From: Paenibacillus amylolyticus
GTDB lineage: Bacteria; Bacillota; Bacilli; Paenibacillales; Paenibacillaceae
Length of the DNA: 64,000 nucleotides
Direction of reading: 5' to 3'
Assembly (NCBI RefSeq): GCF_029689945.1
Contig: NZ_CP121451.1
Span: 1,364,001 to 1,428,000 of the forward strand
The notes below the pieces were generated by a model. The model was not told the origin of the DNA and did no database searches. It saw only the letters and a program-made list of their open reading frames with translations. How positions within the stretch are numbered: position 1 is the first letter of the stretch; each line of letters opens with the position of its first letter. Below are positions 38,111 to 46,451 of this stretch, piece after piece. Both the position numbers and the translations under genes were made by a program.

Positions 38111-38395
38111 ATGGAAGTACTGATCTTGTGGACATTGGGAATGTGGGCGTTGCAGCTGCTGATTGAATGGCTGATCTACCGGTTACAAGGACGCCGAATG
38201 ACGTGGGTACAATATATATTGCCATGTCTGGCCTTGCTCGGCGGTGCCGTTGTAATCATGATCAGCATCGATATGGGCGGGTGGAACGGCATCGGGTATG
38301 CCCTGCTCGGCGCATCACTGGGCACCTCGGGTATGTTAACCCTTATTACGGTAGCGATCAGGGATATAATGCTTCGGCGACGGGGCGGGAACTAA
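38111..38395 (+). CDS. Small membrane protein of unknown function, 94 aa
   Basis: AGGAGGAG precedes ATG 38111. Three hydrophobic segments are visible (LILWTLGMWALQLLIEWLIY, YILPCLALLGGAVVIMI and GIGYALLGASLGTSGMLTLITVAI), with a basic C-terminus (RRRGGN). I do not recognise the family. Confidence 0.65.
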   Translation: MEVLILWTLGMWALQLLIEWLIYRLQGRRMTWVQYILPCLALLGGAVVIMISIDMGGWNGIGYALLGASLGTSGMLTLITVAIRDIMLRRRGGN

Positions 38396-38446
38396 TCAGA
38401 GCAGGATCTACCTGGTACAATAAAGGTGAAATGGCCGATGGGCGGG

Positions 38447-38478
38447 TTGCAGGAACATATCCGTCTGTGATATATTGA
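38447..38478 (+). promoter_or_regulatory. Candidate promoter of the ABC-F leader
   Basis: TTGCAG (38447-38452) is followed after 17-18 bases by TGATATATT, an extended -10. A transcript from here would begin just before the ribosome site of the 53-aa leader ORF. Confidence 0.4.
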
Positions 38479-38508
38479 CACTAATTATGACAAGGGAGGT
38501 GAAGACAG

Positions 38509-38670
38509 GTGAATCACGAGATGCTTAACAACCGTATTAGCCAGCTGCCGATTGCTATGGCTGGCATTGTTCATACTTTTCTGACCAACGGGAGAAGTCT
38601 GTCCAATTTTGAATATACGGAAGTTAACATGTGCGAGAAGATGCCTGCCTTGACCTCATTCGGACGATAA
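38509..38670 (+). CDS. Leader ORF upstream of the ABC-F gene, 53 aa
   Basis: GTG 38509 has AGGGAGGTG seven bases upstream, one of the best ribosome sites in the window. The product begins MNHEMLNNRISQLPIAMAG and ends at TAA 38668-38670. It resembles no family I know. A terminator hairpin lies 23 bases after the stop and before the ABC-F gene. Genes for ABC-F ribosome-protection factors are often controlled by a translated leader and a conditional terminator, so this may be a regulatory leader peptide rather than a working protein. Confidence 0.55.
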   Translation: MNHEMLNNRISQLPIAMAGIVHTFLTNGRSLSNFEYTEVNMCEKMPALTSFGR

Positions 38671-38692
38671 GCGATATTGCTTGAATTCTGAA

Positions 38693-38725
38693 GGGCCGCG
38701 GAGCTAACCTCCTGCGGCTCTTTTT
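38693..38725 (+). terminator. Terminator or attenuator before the ABC-F gene
   Basis: GCCGCGGAG at 38695 pairs with CTCCTGCGGC at 38709, followed by TCTTTTT. It lies between the leader ORF and the ABC-F start at 38769. I did not find a clear alternative (antiterminator) pairing by eye. Confidence 0.7.
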
Positions 38726-38768
38726 GTGTTGCGGTCAGGATCTTCCAACCTATAGGAGGAACCTTATT

Positions 38769-40850
38769 ATGATGATGATTAGCGCGCAACAACTGATACA
38801 ATACCACGGAGCACATCTGGTGCTGGACGGCATTACGTTTGAGATTATGGAAGGCGACAAGGTCGCTCTGATCGGCCGCAACGGAAGCGGCAAGACCACA
38901 CTCATGCGCCTCATGGCAAGGCTGAACAAGCCGGATGAAGGACAATTGATGATCAAAAAAGATACACGGGTGGGATATGTGGCTCAGGTTCCAGAAGGAT
39001 TGGATGACCATACTGTACTGGATGTACTGAGCCTTGGATTCAAGGAGCTTATGATGTGTCGTACGCAAATGAAGGATATGGAACAGCAGATGTCCGATCC
39101 GGCATGTGCAGCAGACCCGGATCAATTGGAGCGTCTGCTCAAACGCTACGCTACGCTGCAAGATCAGTTCGAGCGTGAGGGTGGATACGAAATGGATGCC
39201 CGGATCAATCAGGTGGCGGACGGTCTGGATATCGCGAAGGCACATTATGATTGGCGCTTTGGCTCGCTGTCCGGTGGGGAGCAGACTCGGGTGGTGCTGG
39301 CTTCACAGCTAATCGTCAGACCCGAACTGTTATTGCTGGATGAGCCAACGAACCATCTTGATCTGGAGCGGGTCGAGTGGCTGGAAGGATTCCTACGAGA
39401 ATATCCCGGTACTATTGTCCTGATCTCGCATGACCGCTATTTTCTGGATCGGGTGGTGAATCGAACGCTGGAGCTGGAGGATGGAGAAGCGGAAACGGCA
39501 GCTGGCAGTTATACGGAATACATGAAAGTCAAGGAACAACGGCTGTTGCAGCAATTCGAGGAGTTCAAGGAACAGCAGAAGGTGATCAAAAAAATGAAGG
39601 AAACGATCCGCCAGCTGGAAGAGTGGGGCCGAGTTGGTGGGAATGAAAAGTTCTTCCGGCGTGCCGCTTCCATGCGCAAGGCGCTGGAACGGATGGAACA
39701 GGTGAAACGTCCTGTGCTGGATCGTCGCAGCGCAGACTTTGATGTACGTCCTACAGACCGCACGGGCAAACGGGTCGTTGTGATGGAACAAGTGGAGAAG
39801 AGTTATGGCGAGCGAGCGATTCTACGCGGGATCTCGGGTCTGCTGGAATATGGCGACAAAACTGCACTCATTGGCCGCAATGGTTCCGGCAAGACGACCT
39901 TGTTCAAGCTGTTGCTTGGAGACGAGCAACCCGATGCGGGCAAGCTGGAGTGGGGCGCACGCGTGGATGTGGGGTATCTGGCTCAACAGGAGGAACCTGC
40001 GAATCCGAAGCTGAATGTACTCGAATACTTCCGACTTGAAGCAGGCGTGGAGGAAGGGGAAGCACGCGGGATTCTGGCACGATATCTATTCTATGGCGCA
40101 GATGTATTCCGCGCGGTAGGACAGTTATCCGGCGGGGAGTGGACGCGTCTGCGGCTGGCGCTGCTGGTGCAGCGCAAACCCAATGTCCTGCTGCTCGATG
40201 AGCCGACCAATCATCTGGATATCGCATCCAGAGAAGCGCTGGAAGAGTCGTTGGTTGATTTTGAAGGAACCGTGCTTGCCATCTCGCATGATCGGTACTT
40301 CGTTAATCGGCTTGCGTCCCGTGTGTGGGAACTGGAGGACGGACAGATGACCGCTTATCTCGGCGACTATGAAGCGTATCGCGAGAAGAAGCTTGATATG
40401 CAAGCTCGTTCGGCGGCGACAGATCAGGCTGCAGCAGGTGCAGGTGTTTCTTCTCGTGGGAGCGCCAAGTCAGAGGTGAAATCAGGCATAACAACAGCAC
40501 CCGGCGGGACTGCCAGATCAGGGAAAAGGGCAGAAGCAACCTCACCAATGAATGGGTCCACCGTTGCGGCTACCAATGGAAGTCTTGATCACGAAATTTC
40601 CACAGGATCAAGCAAGGTGTTAACCCTTTCGGCAGCAGCTTCATCGAATCATAGAGGTGGCAATGGCAAGCAGCCGTCTGCGGAGAAGCTGGAACAGACC
40701 TTGGCTCGTCTGGAGGTACAGATTCAGGCGCTGGATCAACAACTGGAAACGGTTCAGAACAATCCGCCTGAACTGGAACAAATCTGGAATGATCGCGAGC
40801 AATTATCCGCCAAATATAATGATATATTGGCCCAGTGGGCTGAGTTATAA
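38769..40850 (+). CDS. ABC-F ATPase, ribosome-associated, 693 aa
   Basis: Two ATPase domains are present without membrane spans. Walker A GRNGSGKTT is at 36-44 and again near 370; LSGGEQTR/LSGGEWTR signatures and LLLDEPTNHLD follow in each. The linker (residues about 245-320, KEQRLLQQFEEFKEQQKVIKKMKETI onward) reaches into the ribosome in this class. A Ser/Ala/Gly-rich tail and a C-terminal coiled coil (EKLEQTLARLEVQIQALDQQLETV) complete it. ABC-F proteins rescue ribosomes stalled by antibiotics or difficult peptides. AGGAGG precedes ATG 38769. The leader and terminator upstream suggest drug-induced control. Confidence 0.85.
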   Translation: MMMISAQQLIQYHGAHLVLDGITFEIMEGDKVALIGRNGSGKTTLMRLMARLNKPDEGQLMIKKDTRVGYVAQVPEGLDDHTVLDVLSLGFKELMMCRTQMKDMEQQMSDPACAADPDQLERLLKRYATLQDQFEREGGYEMDARINQVADGLDIAKAHYDWRFGSLSGGEQTRVVLASQLIVRPELLLLDEPTNHLDLERVEWLEGFLREYPGTIVLISHDRYFLDRVVNRTLELEDGEAETAAGSYTEYMKVKEQRLLQQFEEFKEQQKVIKKMKETIRQLEEWGRVGGNEKFFRRAASMRKALERMEQVKRPVLDRRSADFDVRPTDRTGKRVVVMEQVEKSYGERAILRGISGLLEYGDKTALIGRNGSGKTTLFKLLLGDEQPDAGKLEWGARVDVGYLAQQEEPANPKLNVLEYFRLEAGVEEGEARGILARYLFYGADVFRAVGQLSGGEWTRLRLALLVQRKPNVLLLDEPTNHLDIASREALEESLVDFEGTVLAISHDRYFVNRLASRVWELEDGQMTAYLGDYEAYREKKLDMQARSAATDQAAAGAGVSSRGSAKSEVKSGITTAPGGTARSGKRAEATSPMNGSTVAATNGSLDHEISTGSSKVLTLSAAASSNHRGGNGKQPSAEKLEQTLARLEVQIQALDQQLETVQNNPPELEQIWNDREQLSAKYNDILAQWAEL

Positions 40851-40884
40851 GTTCGGATGACATGTGCATAAGATGGAACCAACG

Positions 40885-40912
40885 AGGTCGGAGAGTTTTC
40901 TCTGGCCTTTTT
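40885..40912 (+). terminator. Probable terminator after the ABC-F gene
   Basis: AGGTCGGAGAG and CTCTGGCCT pair with a bulge around TTTT and are followed by TTTTT. The interval 40913-41156 has a further hairpin-like stretch (CAAGCTTTG/CAAGGCTTG) but no gene. Confidence 0.6.
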
Positions 40913-41156
40913 GGAGCGGGATTAAAACGTACCCAATGCGGAGTCTGCCTGTTTTTTCAAGCTTTGTTGATTCAAGGCTTGGCGACAACCGGTTCTTATT
41001 TTTTACATGTCTTGGTGAATCCAATCAAAATTCATGATTCACTGCAAATGGATTCGTGTAACTTTTTACATCCATATGCGTTAAATACGTTGGTATGATT
41101 GGAAACGGCTCACCTAAGAGCTTGCAAAAAGGGAGGTTATCGGTATCTATTATTCA

Positions 41157-41624
41157 TTGACGTATCGGAGTTGGTCGGATGATCGACAGGCGGAAACTGG
41201 GGTGCTGGAACAGACCTCAGTCACGCGGGATGAACTGTTCATGCGCAAACTGGTGGATGCCACCTTGGTGAAAAACAAACTCTGGGCACATCTGTCCAAT
41301 GAATGCCAGGATGGGCGGGAACATGCAGTATACGTGACGGCGTATGACCAACAGATGCCTTACGAGTACGGTGCAGCCATTGCGGATGCTGCGCTGGCGA
41401 TGTGCAAAATGTCCTCCATGTACAGTGCGGAGTATATGTTGTGGAATGGAAGCACATTTCAGGAGCTGGAACTCACAGCGTCATCCACCTATACGATGGA
41501 GCTTGCCGAGCAATTGCTGGACCATTACATGGTACGCGATGGCAAGACGTATGAGTTCCTCTATTCCGTGCTGGATGCGGATCGCAAAAAAGTGTTGTTT
41601 TATATGAAAGAGGTGGATCTGTGA
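41157..41624 (+). CDS. Unknown protein, first gene of the ATP-grasp/DUF350 operon, 155 aa
   Basis: The soluble product has a repeated pattern of charged helices and ends with VLDADRKKVLFYMKEVDL. I do not recognise the family. The usual start would be TTG 41157, but GGGAGG at 41131 is 20 bases away; an in-frame ATC at 41145, giving xYYSLTYRSW, has the right spacing of eight. The true start may therefore be ATC, or an ATG altered by a sequence error. The stop overlaps the next start by one base. Confidence 0.65.
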   Translation: MTYRSWSDDRQAETGVLEQTSVTRDELFMRKLVDATLVKNKLWAHLSNECQDGREHAVYVTAYDQQMPYEYGAAIADAALAMCKMSSMYSAEYMLWNGSTFQELELTASSTYTMELAEQLLDHYMVRDGKTYEFLYSVLDADRKKVLFYMKEVDL

Positions 41625-41908
41625 TGAGTGACCAAGAGCGGGGGCAAGCATCCAAACCCGGATCCAAAGCAAAGCTGGTTGCTTTCTCCCTGATGCTGGC
41701 GGTTCCTGCCGTGTTATCCGGTTGTGGCAGCAGCAATGATGAGTGTGATCCGGAGTATGATACCGGATGTGAATATGATTCCAGCAGCGGGCACTATTAC
41801 TATGGTGGGTCGTCGTATCGAAACAACAAGGACAGTAACAGCTCCATTAGCAAATCCAAGTCCAAATCAAGCGGCTTCGGTAGCTTCTTCCGCAGTTCGG
41901 GAGGATAA
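41624..41908 (+). CDS. Small Ser/Gly-rich lipoprotein, 94 aa
   Basis: A lipoprotein signal ends LAVPAVLSGCGSS, with the lipid on Cys. The mature part is Asp/Cys/Tyr-rich (DECDPEYDTGCEYDSSSG) and then Ser/Lys-rich (SKSKSKSSGFGSFFRSSGG). In Escherichia coli the yjfK-yjfL-yjfM-yjfC cluster has a comparable small Ser/Gly-rich protein (YjfM) next to DUF350 and an ATP-grasp ligase. AGAGGTGG lies seven bases before ATG 41624. Confidence 0.75.
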   Translation: MSDQERGQASKPGSKAKLVAFSLMLAVPAVLSGCGSSNDECDPEYDTGCEYDSSSGHYYYGGSSYRNNKDSNSSISKSKSKSSGFGSFFRSSGG

Positions 41909-41912
41909 ACGG

Positions 41913-43319
41913 ATGAGGCAAGTGGTTCAACTGCCGTTAAGTCACGAAGAGGTATTTCAGGGTGAAGCCGGACAACAGATTCCATACCACCGAATGTACG
42001 GGAAGCAATATTGTGTGCCTGCATTAACGGTCTATTCTCCTTCCGAGGTACAAGAGCTGCGTGTCGCAGCCGAGGCGGTAGACGGTATATATTGCAAAGT
42101 GATGCGATTTATCCAACAATACATGCCGGATTCCTTTTTGGAGCATCAGCTGGGTATCCATCCGGGGCTTATTCCAACGGCACGTATGGAAATGGTGACT
42201 GGAGGCATTACGCGCCAGGACTGGATTATTGGAGAAGCGGGGCCCAAGTGTATTGAAAATAATACAGACACCCCTACGGGGATACCGGAGGCTGCTGCTC
42301 TGGAAGGTATCCTGGTGGGGCTTGCGGAGGATGCTGCGCTAGCAGCGCCATCTGCCGAGATGGATGAACGTATTCGAGAATGTTTCAGGATATGGCTGGA
42401 ATTCTATGCAGAACAGGGCTTGCAGGGTCCGGTGACGTTCACTTCTTTTGGCGAACATGTCGAAGATCGAACGAATACGCAATACTTGATGAAACGCTGT
42501 CAGGAAGCGGGATACGATGTTTGCTATGCCCCACTGGAGGAACTGGAGATTGTTCCCGGGGAGGCGCTGTACCATCAGGGACGGGAGATTAACTTGTTAT
42601 ACCGCCTCTATCCGCTGGAATATCTGATCGATGATCGGGATGAGACAACCGGTGTGGACATTGGCGCTGCGCTGCTTGATCTGGTACGAGAGGCACGATT
42701 GGGCCTGATGAATCCGGTACAGCATGTGCTCATGCAGAGCAAAGGCTTCATGGCGGCGATCTGGTCGCTCTATGAGCGTAACGAGCAAACCCCGGAATAT
42801 TGCGGGTTTACCCTCTTTGATGAAGCAGAAATGGACGTGGTTTCCCGATATCTGCTGCCAACTTATTTTTCAGCTGAACCCTTCCAGTTGAACGCCATGC
42901 CATATGTAGCCAAAAGCTATTGGGGACGCGAGGGTAGAGGGACTCTTTTGCTGGATGGAGGAACGGATAATGCTTCTGGACAGCAGAATATAGCACATCC
43001 TCTTAAAGAGGAGCTTCAATTCACACACGAGACTGGGGTAACAGATGAGGATGAAGCGGAAATTACAGCTTATTACGAAAATCAGCCCAAAATCTATCAG
43101 CAGCTGGTTCCGATGGAACAGATCGTGATTAAGACGGAAGATGGAGCGTACAGCGGTTATCTGCTTACAGGGGTGTTTGTGATCGGTGGGCGTTTGGCTG
43201 GGCTGTTACCCAGGGTCGGGGAGAAAGTAACCGGAGATATGGCGTATTATTGCGCGGCTGCGGTTCGTGAACGGATGAATGATGAGGAGGAGAAGAAGGA
43301 ATGGAGAACCTGGGATTAA
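41913..43319 (+). CDS. ATP-grasp ligase of the glutathionylspermidine synthase type, 468 aa
   Basis: The family is seen in RQDWIIGEAGPKCIENNTDTPTGIPEAAALEG near the N-terminus, INLLYRLYPLEYLIDD in the middle, and PYVAKSYWGREGRGTLLL and GGRLAGLLPRVGEKVTG near the C-terminus. It corresponds to E. coli YjfC/YgiC rather than full-length Gsp synthase, since the amidase half is absent. Such enzymes join an amine to a carboxylate using ATP; the substrate here is unknown. GGGAGG precedes ATG 41913, five bases after the lipoprotein stop, and the DUF350 gene overlaps its end by 19 bases. Confidence 0.82.
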   Translation: MRQVVQLPLSHEEVFQGEAGQQIPYHRMYGKQYCVPALTVYSPSEVQELRVAAEAVDGIYCKVMRFIQQYMPDSFLEHQLGIHPGLIPTARMEMVTGGITRQDWIIGEAGPKCIENNTDTPTGIPEAAALEGILVGLAEDAALAAPSAEMDERIRECFRIWLEFYAEQGLQGPVTFTSFGEHVEDRTNTQYLMKRCQEAGYDVCYAPLEELEIVPGEALYHQGREINLLYRLYPLEYLIDDRDETTGVDIGAALLDLVREARLGLMNPVQHVLMQSKGFMAAIWSLYERNEQTPEYCGFTLFDEAEMDVVSRYLLPTYFSAEPFQLNAMPYVAKSYWGREGRGTLLLDGGTDNASGQQNIAHPLKEELQFTHETGVTDEDEAEITAYYENQPKIYQQLVPMEQIVIKTEDGAYSGYLLTGVFVIGGRLAGLLPRVGEKVTGDMAYYCAAAVRERMNDEEEKKEWRTWD

Positions 43320-43705
43320 ACCTTGTGAATGTTGCGGTGGGTGTGGGCATTCTGCTGGTGGTATTGGTGTGTGGATATTTTGCTTTTAGCAAATTGACCC
43401 GGTATAACGATAGTGAAGAAATCGCCAAGGGTAACGAGGCGGCAGGCATGTATATGGGCAGCAAATTGCTCGGGCTGTGTATTATTGTGGGAATGGTGTC
43501 TTTCTCGACGCATTCGTGGTTGGATATGCTGCTGTGGTCGGCGCTTGGAATCATTATTCTGTGTCTGGTCTATATTATATTTGATTTCCTGATTCCCAAG
43601 ATGCGGGTATGTGACGAAATTGCACGAGGCAATATGGCGGTAGCGCAACTGCTGCGTTCGATTATCATCGGCGTTTCCATCGTCATCGGTACATTTTTGA
43701 TGTAA
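43301..43705 (+). CDS. DUF350 membrane protein (YjfL-like), 134 aa
   Basis: Four membrane spans in two similar halves are visible, each half with an acidic/Asn pattern (EIAKGNEAAGMYMGSKLLG and EIARGNMAVAQLLRSIIIG), the DUF350 repeat. In several bacteria DUF350 proteins are encoded beside YjfC-type ligases, as here. GAGGAGGAG precedes the start inside the previous gene. Its role is not known. Confidence 0.85.
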   Translation: MENLGLNLVNVAVGVGILLVVLVCGYFAFSKLTRYNDSEEIAKGNEAAGMYMGSKLLGLCIIVGMVSFSTHSWLDMLLWSALGIIILCLVYIIFDFLIPKMRVCDEIARGNMAVAQLLRSIIIGVSIVIGTFLM

Positions 43706-43728
43706 AATAAGCCAAGAGATAAACGATA

Positions 43729-43916
43729 ATTTAGAATGAATATAGTGTTTACACGTAAACGAAGAGGACAGAAAAAATCTGGGGAAGCGAAGCGTTCGCC
43801 TTTATCATCGGATTTTTACCTTTGAGAAGGTATAAAAAAATCCGAGGGTAACAGCGATCATAAGATTGTTCTGTACGCAGAGTTATTAAGTGTAATGTGG
43901 TATTTTTGTTCTAAAT
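43729..43916 (-). repeat. Fold-back element, family 1, copy 5 (inverted)
   Basis: The ends ATTTAGAA (43729) and TTCTAAAT (43909) are inverted. The core is the reverse of copy 1: GAAGAGGACAGAAAAAATC, ATCGGATTTTTACC, AAAAAAATCCGAGGGTAACAG and AAGATTGTTCTGT. It lies just upstream of the nucleoside hydrolase gene. Confidence 0.7.
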
Positions 43917-43947
43917 GAATATCAAACGGAAGAAGGAGCGCGGCATC

Positions 43948-44895
43948 ATGAGAAGAGTCATCATCGATACAGATACAGCAGGAGACGATACGATTGCGAT
44001 CCTGACGGCATTGCATCATTTTCAGGTGGAAGGCATCACCATTACGGGCGGTAACGTTCAATTCGACCAGGAGGTTGAAAATGCCCTGTACACGGTACAG
44101 GTTGCTGGACATGGCGGCAAGGTGCCTGTGTATAAAGGTTGTGAGCGTCCGCTAATGGCGTACGGTAAAGCTCAGCATCGTACAGTGGAAGACGTGCATG
44201 GCGATGACGGCATGGGCGGCGCGCATTTTCCGAAGGCGGATCAACGCCCTGAGAGCGGGCACGCGGTTGATTTTATCATTGAGAAGGTGCATGCACATCC
44301 TGGCGAAATGGAGCTTCTGGCAATTGCCCCGTTGACTAATATTGCGATGGCGATCCAGAAAGACCCCACGATTGTTCCGGAGATTGCTCACCTGTACATC
44401 ATGGGCGGAACGAATAATGCACTGGGGAATATCACACCGGCGGCGGAGTACAACTTCTACGTAGACCCGGAAGCAGCGAAAATTGTACTACATGCGGGCA
44501 TTCCGATCACGATGGTTGGCTGGGAGATGTGCACGCAATATTCAGTGATGGATGATGACGATCATGCAGAGATTGCGGCTTTGGGGACCTCGGGTGCCGA
44601 TTTCTTCACCGCGATCAATAAAGTGGTGATGCAGTTCAACAAATCGGTACATAAGCTCAATGGCACCACTCATCCCGATACGTTGTTAATGGCTGTAGCG
44701 GCAGATGAATCCATCATGACCAAGTCGGGTCACTATTATGTGGATGTGGAAGCGGCAGGAGAGCTGACACGCGGATACAGTGTGGTTGATATTAACGGAC
44801 GTTTTGGCAAAGAGCCGAATGTACGTGTCTGTGAAGCCATTGATCGGCCGAAGTTCAAATCCATGTTGCTCGATGTCCTCTCAGCTATTCAATAA
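43948..44895 (+). CDS. Inosine-uridine-preferring nucleoside hydrolase family, 315 aa
   Basis: The N-terminal calcium-binding signature VIIDTDTAGDD is clear, and ELLAIAPLTNIAMAIQKDP plus YNFYVDPEAAKIVL carry the remaining metal and substrate contacts. The family splits ribonucleosides into base and ribose in the cytoplasm. AGAAGGAG precedes ATG 43948. Specificity cannot be told from sequence. It is a single-gene unit between a fold-back element and a terminator. Confidence 0.87.
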   Translation: MRRVIIDTDTAGDDTIAILTALHHFQVEGITITGGNVQFDQEVENALYTVQVAGHGGKVPVYKGCERPLMAYGKAQHRTVEDVHGDDGMGGAHFPKADQRPESGHAVDFIIEKVHAHPGEMELLAIAPLTNIAMAIQKDPTIVPEIAHLYIMGGTNNALGNITPAAEYNFYVDPEAAKIVLHAGIPITMVGWEMCTQYSVMDDDDHAEIAALGTSGADFFTAINKVVMQFNKSVHKLNGTTHPDTLLMAVAADESIMTKSGHYYVDVEAAGELTRGYSVVDINGRFGKEPNVRVCEAIDRPKFKSMLLDVLSAIQ

Positions 44896-44939
44896 TTGAG
44901 CGACTTAGCATTTCAATGAACAGCACAGCATTCCTGATG

Positions 44940-44970
44940 AATCCGTACCTTTCCCAGGTGCGGATTTTTT
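44940..44970 (+). terminator. Rho-independent terminator
   Basis: AATCCGTACCT pairs with AGGTGCGGATT, followed by TTTT, after the nucleoside hydrolase gene. Confidence 0.8.
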
Positions 44971-44992
44971 ATTGCCCATTTTTGGAATAACT

Positions 44993-45047
44993 ACTTCACC
45001 TGTCGTAGTAAGTTGTGCTATACTTCAACTACTACGACAGATGAAGT
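44993..45047. promoter_or_regulatory. Large inverted repeat, PadR operator candidate over the promoter
   Basis: ACTTCACCTGTCGTAGTA and the inverted TACTACGACAGATGAAGT form arms of 18-22 bases, with CTGTCGTAGTA/TACTACGACAG exact. An extended -10 (TGCTATACT) lies in the loop. The padR gene begins 20 bases downstream, so this is likely autoregulation. Confidence 0.65.
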
Positions 45048-45067
45048 AACGAGGAGGATTATCTTTT

Positions 45068-45397
45068 GTGATCAGCAGTGACGTTATACGTGGCTACAAT
45101 GATACGCTGATCCTCTACATGCTGCTCGAAGGGGAGTCGTACGGCTACGAGATTTCCAAGAACATCAGACAGCTGACAGAGGAAAAGTACGTCATGAAGG
45201 AAACGACATTATACTCGGCCTTCACCCGATTGGAGAAGAATGGTTATATTCAATCGTTTTACTTGGATGAGAATAGTTTGGGGAAGCGTCGTACCTATTA
45301 CCGGATTACGCCGCCCGGCCTCGACTATTACAGGGAAAAGTGTGAGGAATGGAAGGTTACGCAGGAGGTTGTTAATCTATTTATCAGGGAGTTGTGA
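45068..45397 (+). CDS. PadR-family transcriptional regulator, 109 aa
   Basis: The winged helix is typical: LILYMLLEGESYGYEISKNIRQ, ETTLYSAFTRLEKNGYIQSFY, RRTYYRITPPGLDYYREK. The GTG at 45068 has GAGGAGG ten bases upstream. The next gene, seven bases on, encodes a membrane protein with a short soluble prefix, a very common PadR partner. The regulator probably represses both from the inverted repeat upstream. Confidence 0.9.
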   Translation: MISSDVIRGYNDTLILYMLLEGESYGYEISKNIRQLTEEKYVMKETTLYSAFTRLEKNGYIQSFYLDENSLGKRRTYYRITPPGLDYYREKCEEWKVTQEVVNLFIREL

Positions 45398-45403
45398 CGG
45401 AAC

Positions 45404-46381
45404 ATGGAGACAATTATGGTTTATCTGGAGAACATGTTTGTTGGTCTGCCGAAGACACCTGAGGTGGAACATCTGAAGCAGGAGCTCCTTTCGGGGATGG
45501 AAGATAAGTACCTGGAATTGAAGCGAGAAGGCAAGTCGGAGAATGAAGCCATCGGCATTGTGATCTCGGAATTTGGTAACATCGAGGAGTTAACAGCCGA
45601 ACTCGGTATTCAGCCAGTCAGCCCGGAAGAGACAGTACCTGTGTTAACGGAAGAAGAGATTTACGCATATACCACTGCGAAGAGAAATGCCGGATTTTGG
45701 ATTGGACTGGGTGTTTTATTGTGCGCGTCAGGTGTGGCATTTCTAATTTTTATGAGTGCCTTATTTGAGAATTATGCCATTTCAGCTGCAAACCGTTCGG
45801 TGGAAACGGGCGCTATACTGGGCCTGATCGGCATGTTTGTATTGATTGCCATTGCGGTAAGCATGTTCATATACAGTGGTATGAAGCTGGAACGCTTCAA
45901 TTATCTGGAGAAGGGCTTCCAACTTCCTTATACACTTAAAATGAGTATTCAGCATAGTCGGGAGAACTTCGCTCTGACTTATCGTATAGCCATCATTACG
46001 GGTGTCTGCCTGTGCATTCTGTCTCCTGTGTTTATTTTCGCAGCCTCCTCTATTAATGATAACTACGCCTCTTATGGTGTATCTGCCTTTATGGTTATGG
46101 CTGGGGTAGGAGTATTCCTGTTTGTATATTACGGTAATATTCAGGGGGCTTACACGAACTTGCTGGAGAAGTACCAGTTGACGGTAGAGAAGAAGCAGGA
46201 AGTCAAGGTTGTGAGAGCCGTGGAAGCGATTGTATGGCCGCTGGCGACAGCCATCTTCTTGTTCACAGGCTTTGTATATCAACGGTGGGATATCAATTGG
46301 GCCATATTTCCGATTACCGGTATTCTCTCCGGCAGCTTTAGCAATGTGTACCATATTATGAAAAGCAAAAATCCTTCCTGA
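45404..46381 (+). CDS. Membrane protein with permease-prefix (DUF1700-like) domain, 325 aa
   Basis: The N-terminal about 75 residues (VYLENMFVGLPKTPEVEHLKQELLSGMEDKYLEL, then EAIGIVISEFGNIEEL) are the soluble prefix seen in PadR partners. Six or so membrane spans follow. Such pairs respond to envelope or drug stress in some Firmicutes; the function here is unknown. It is translated with padR. Confidence 0.8.
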   Translation: METIMVYLENMFVGLPKTPEVEHLKQELLSGMEDKYLELKREGKSENEAIGIVISEFGNIEELTAELGIQPVSPEETVPVLTEEEIYAYTTAKRNAGFWIGLGVLLCASGVAFLIFMSALFENYAISAANRSVETGAILGLIGMFVLIAIAVSMFIYSGMKLERFNYLEKGFQLPYTLKMSIQHSRENFALTYRIAIITGVCLCILSPVFIFAASSINDNYASYGVSAFMVMAGVGVFLFVYYGNIQGAYTNLLEKYQLTVEKKQEVKVVRAVEAIVWPLATAIFLFTGFVYQRWDINWAIFPITGILSGSFSNVYHIMKSKNPS

Positions 46382-46400
46382 GCATGCTGCTTTGGATAGT

Positions 46401-46440
46401 AAAGCCCACGTGATCTCCTATATAGATCACGTGGGCTTTT
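46401..46440. terminator. Bidirectional terminator
   Basis: AAAGCCCACGTGATCT and AGATCACGTGGGCTTT are perfect inverted repeats between the convergent membrane-protein and UPF0303 genes. Confidence 0.9.
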
Positions 46441-46451
46441 AAACGTTTAAT

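Noticed and set aside
38724..38768. Longer N-terminus of the ABC-F protein
   Set aside because: The extension begins inside the terminator's T run and lacks a ribosome site, while AGGAGG is well placed for ATG 38769.
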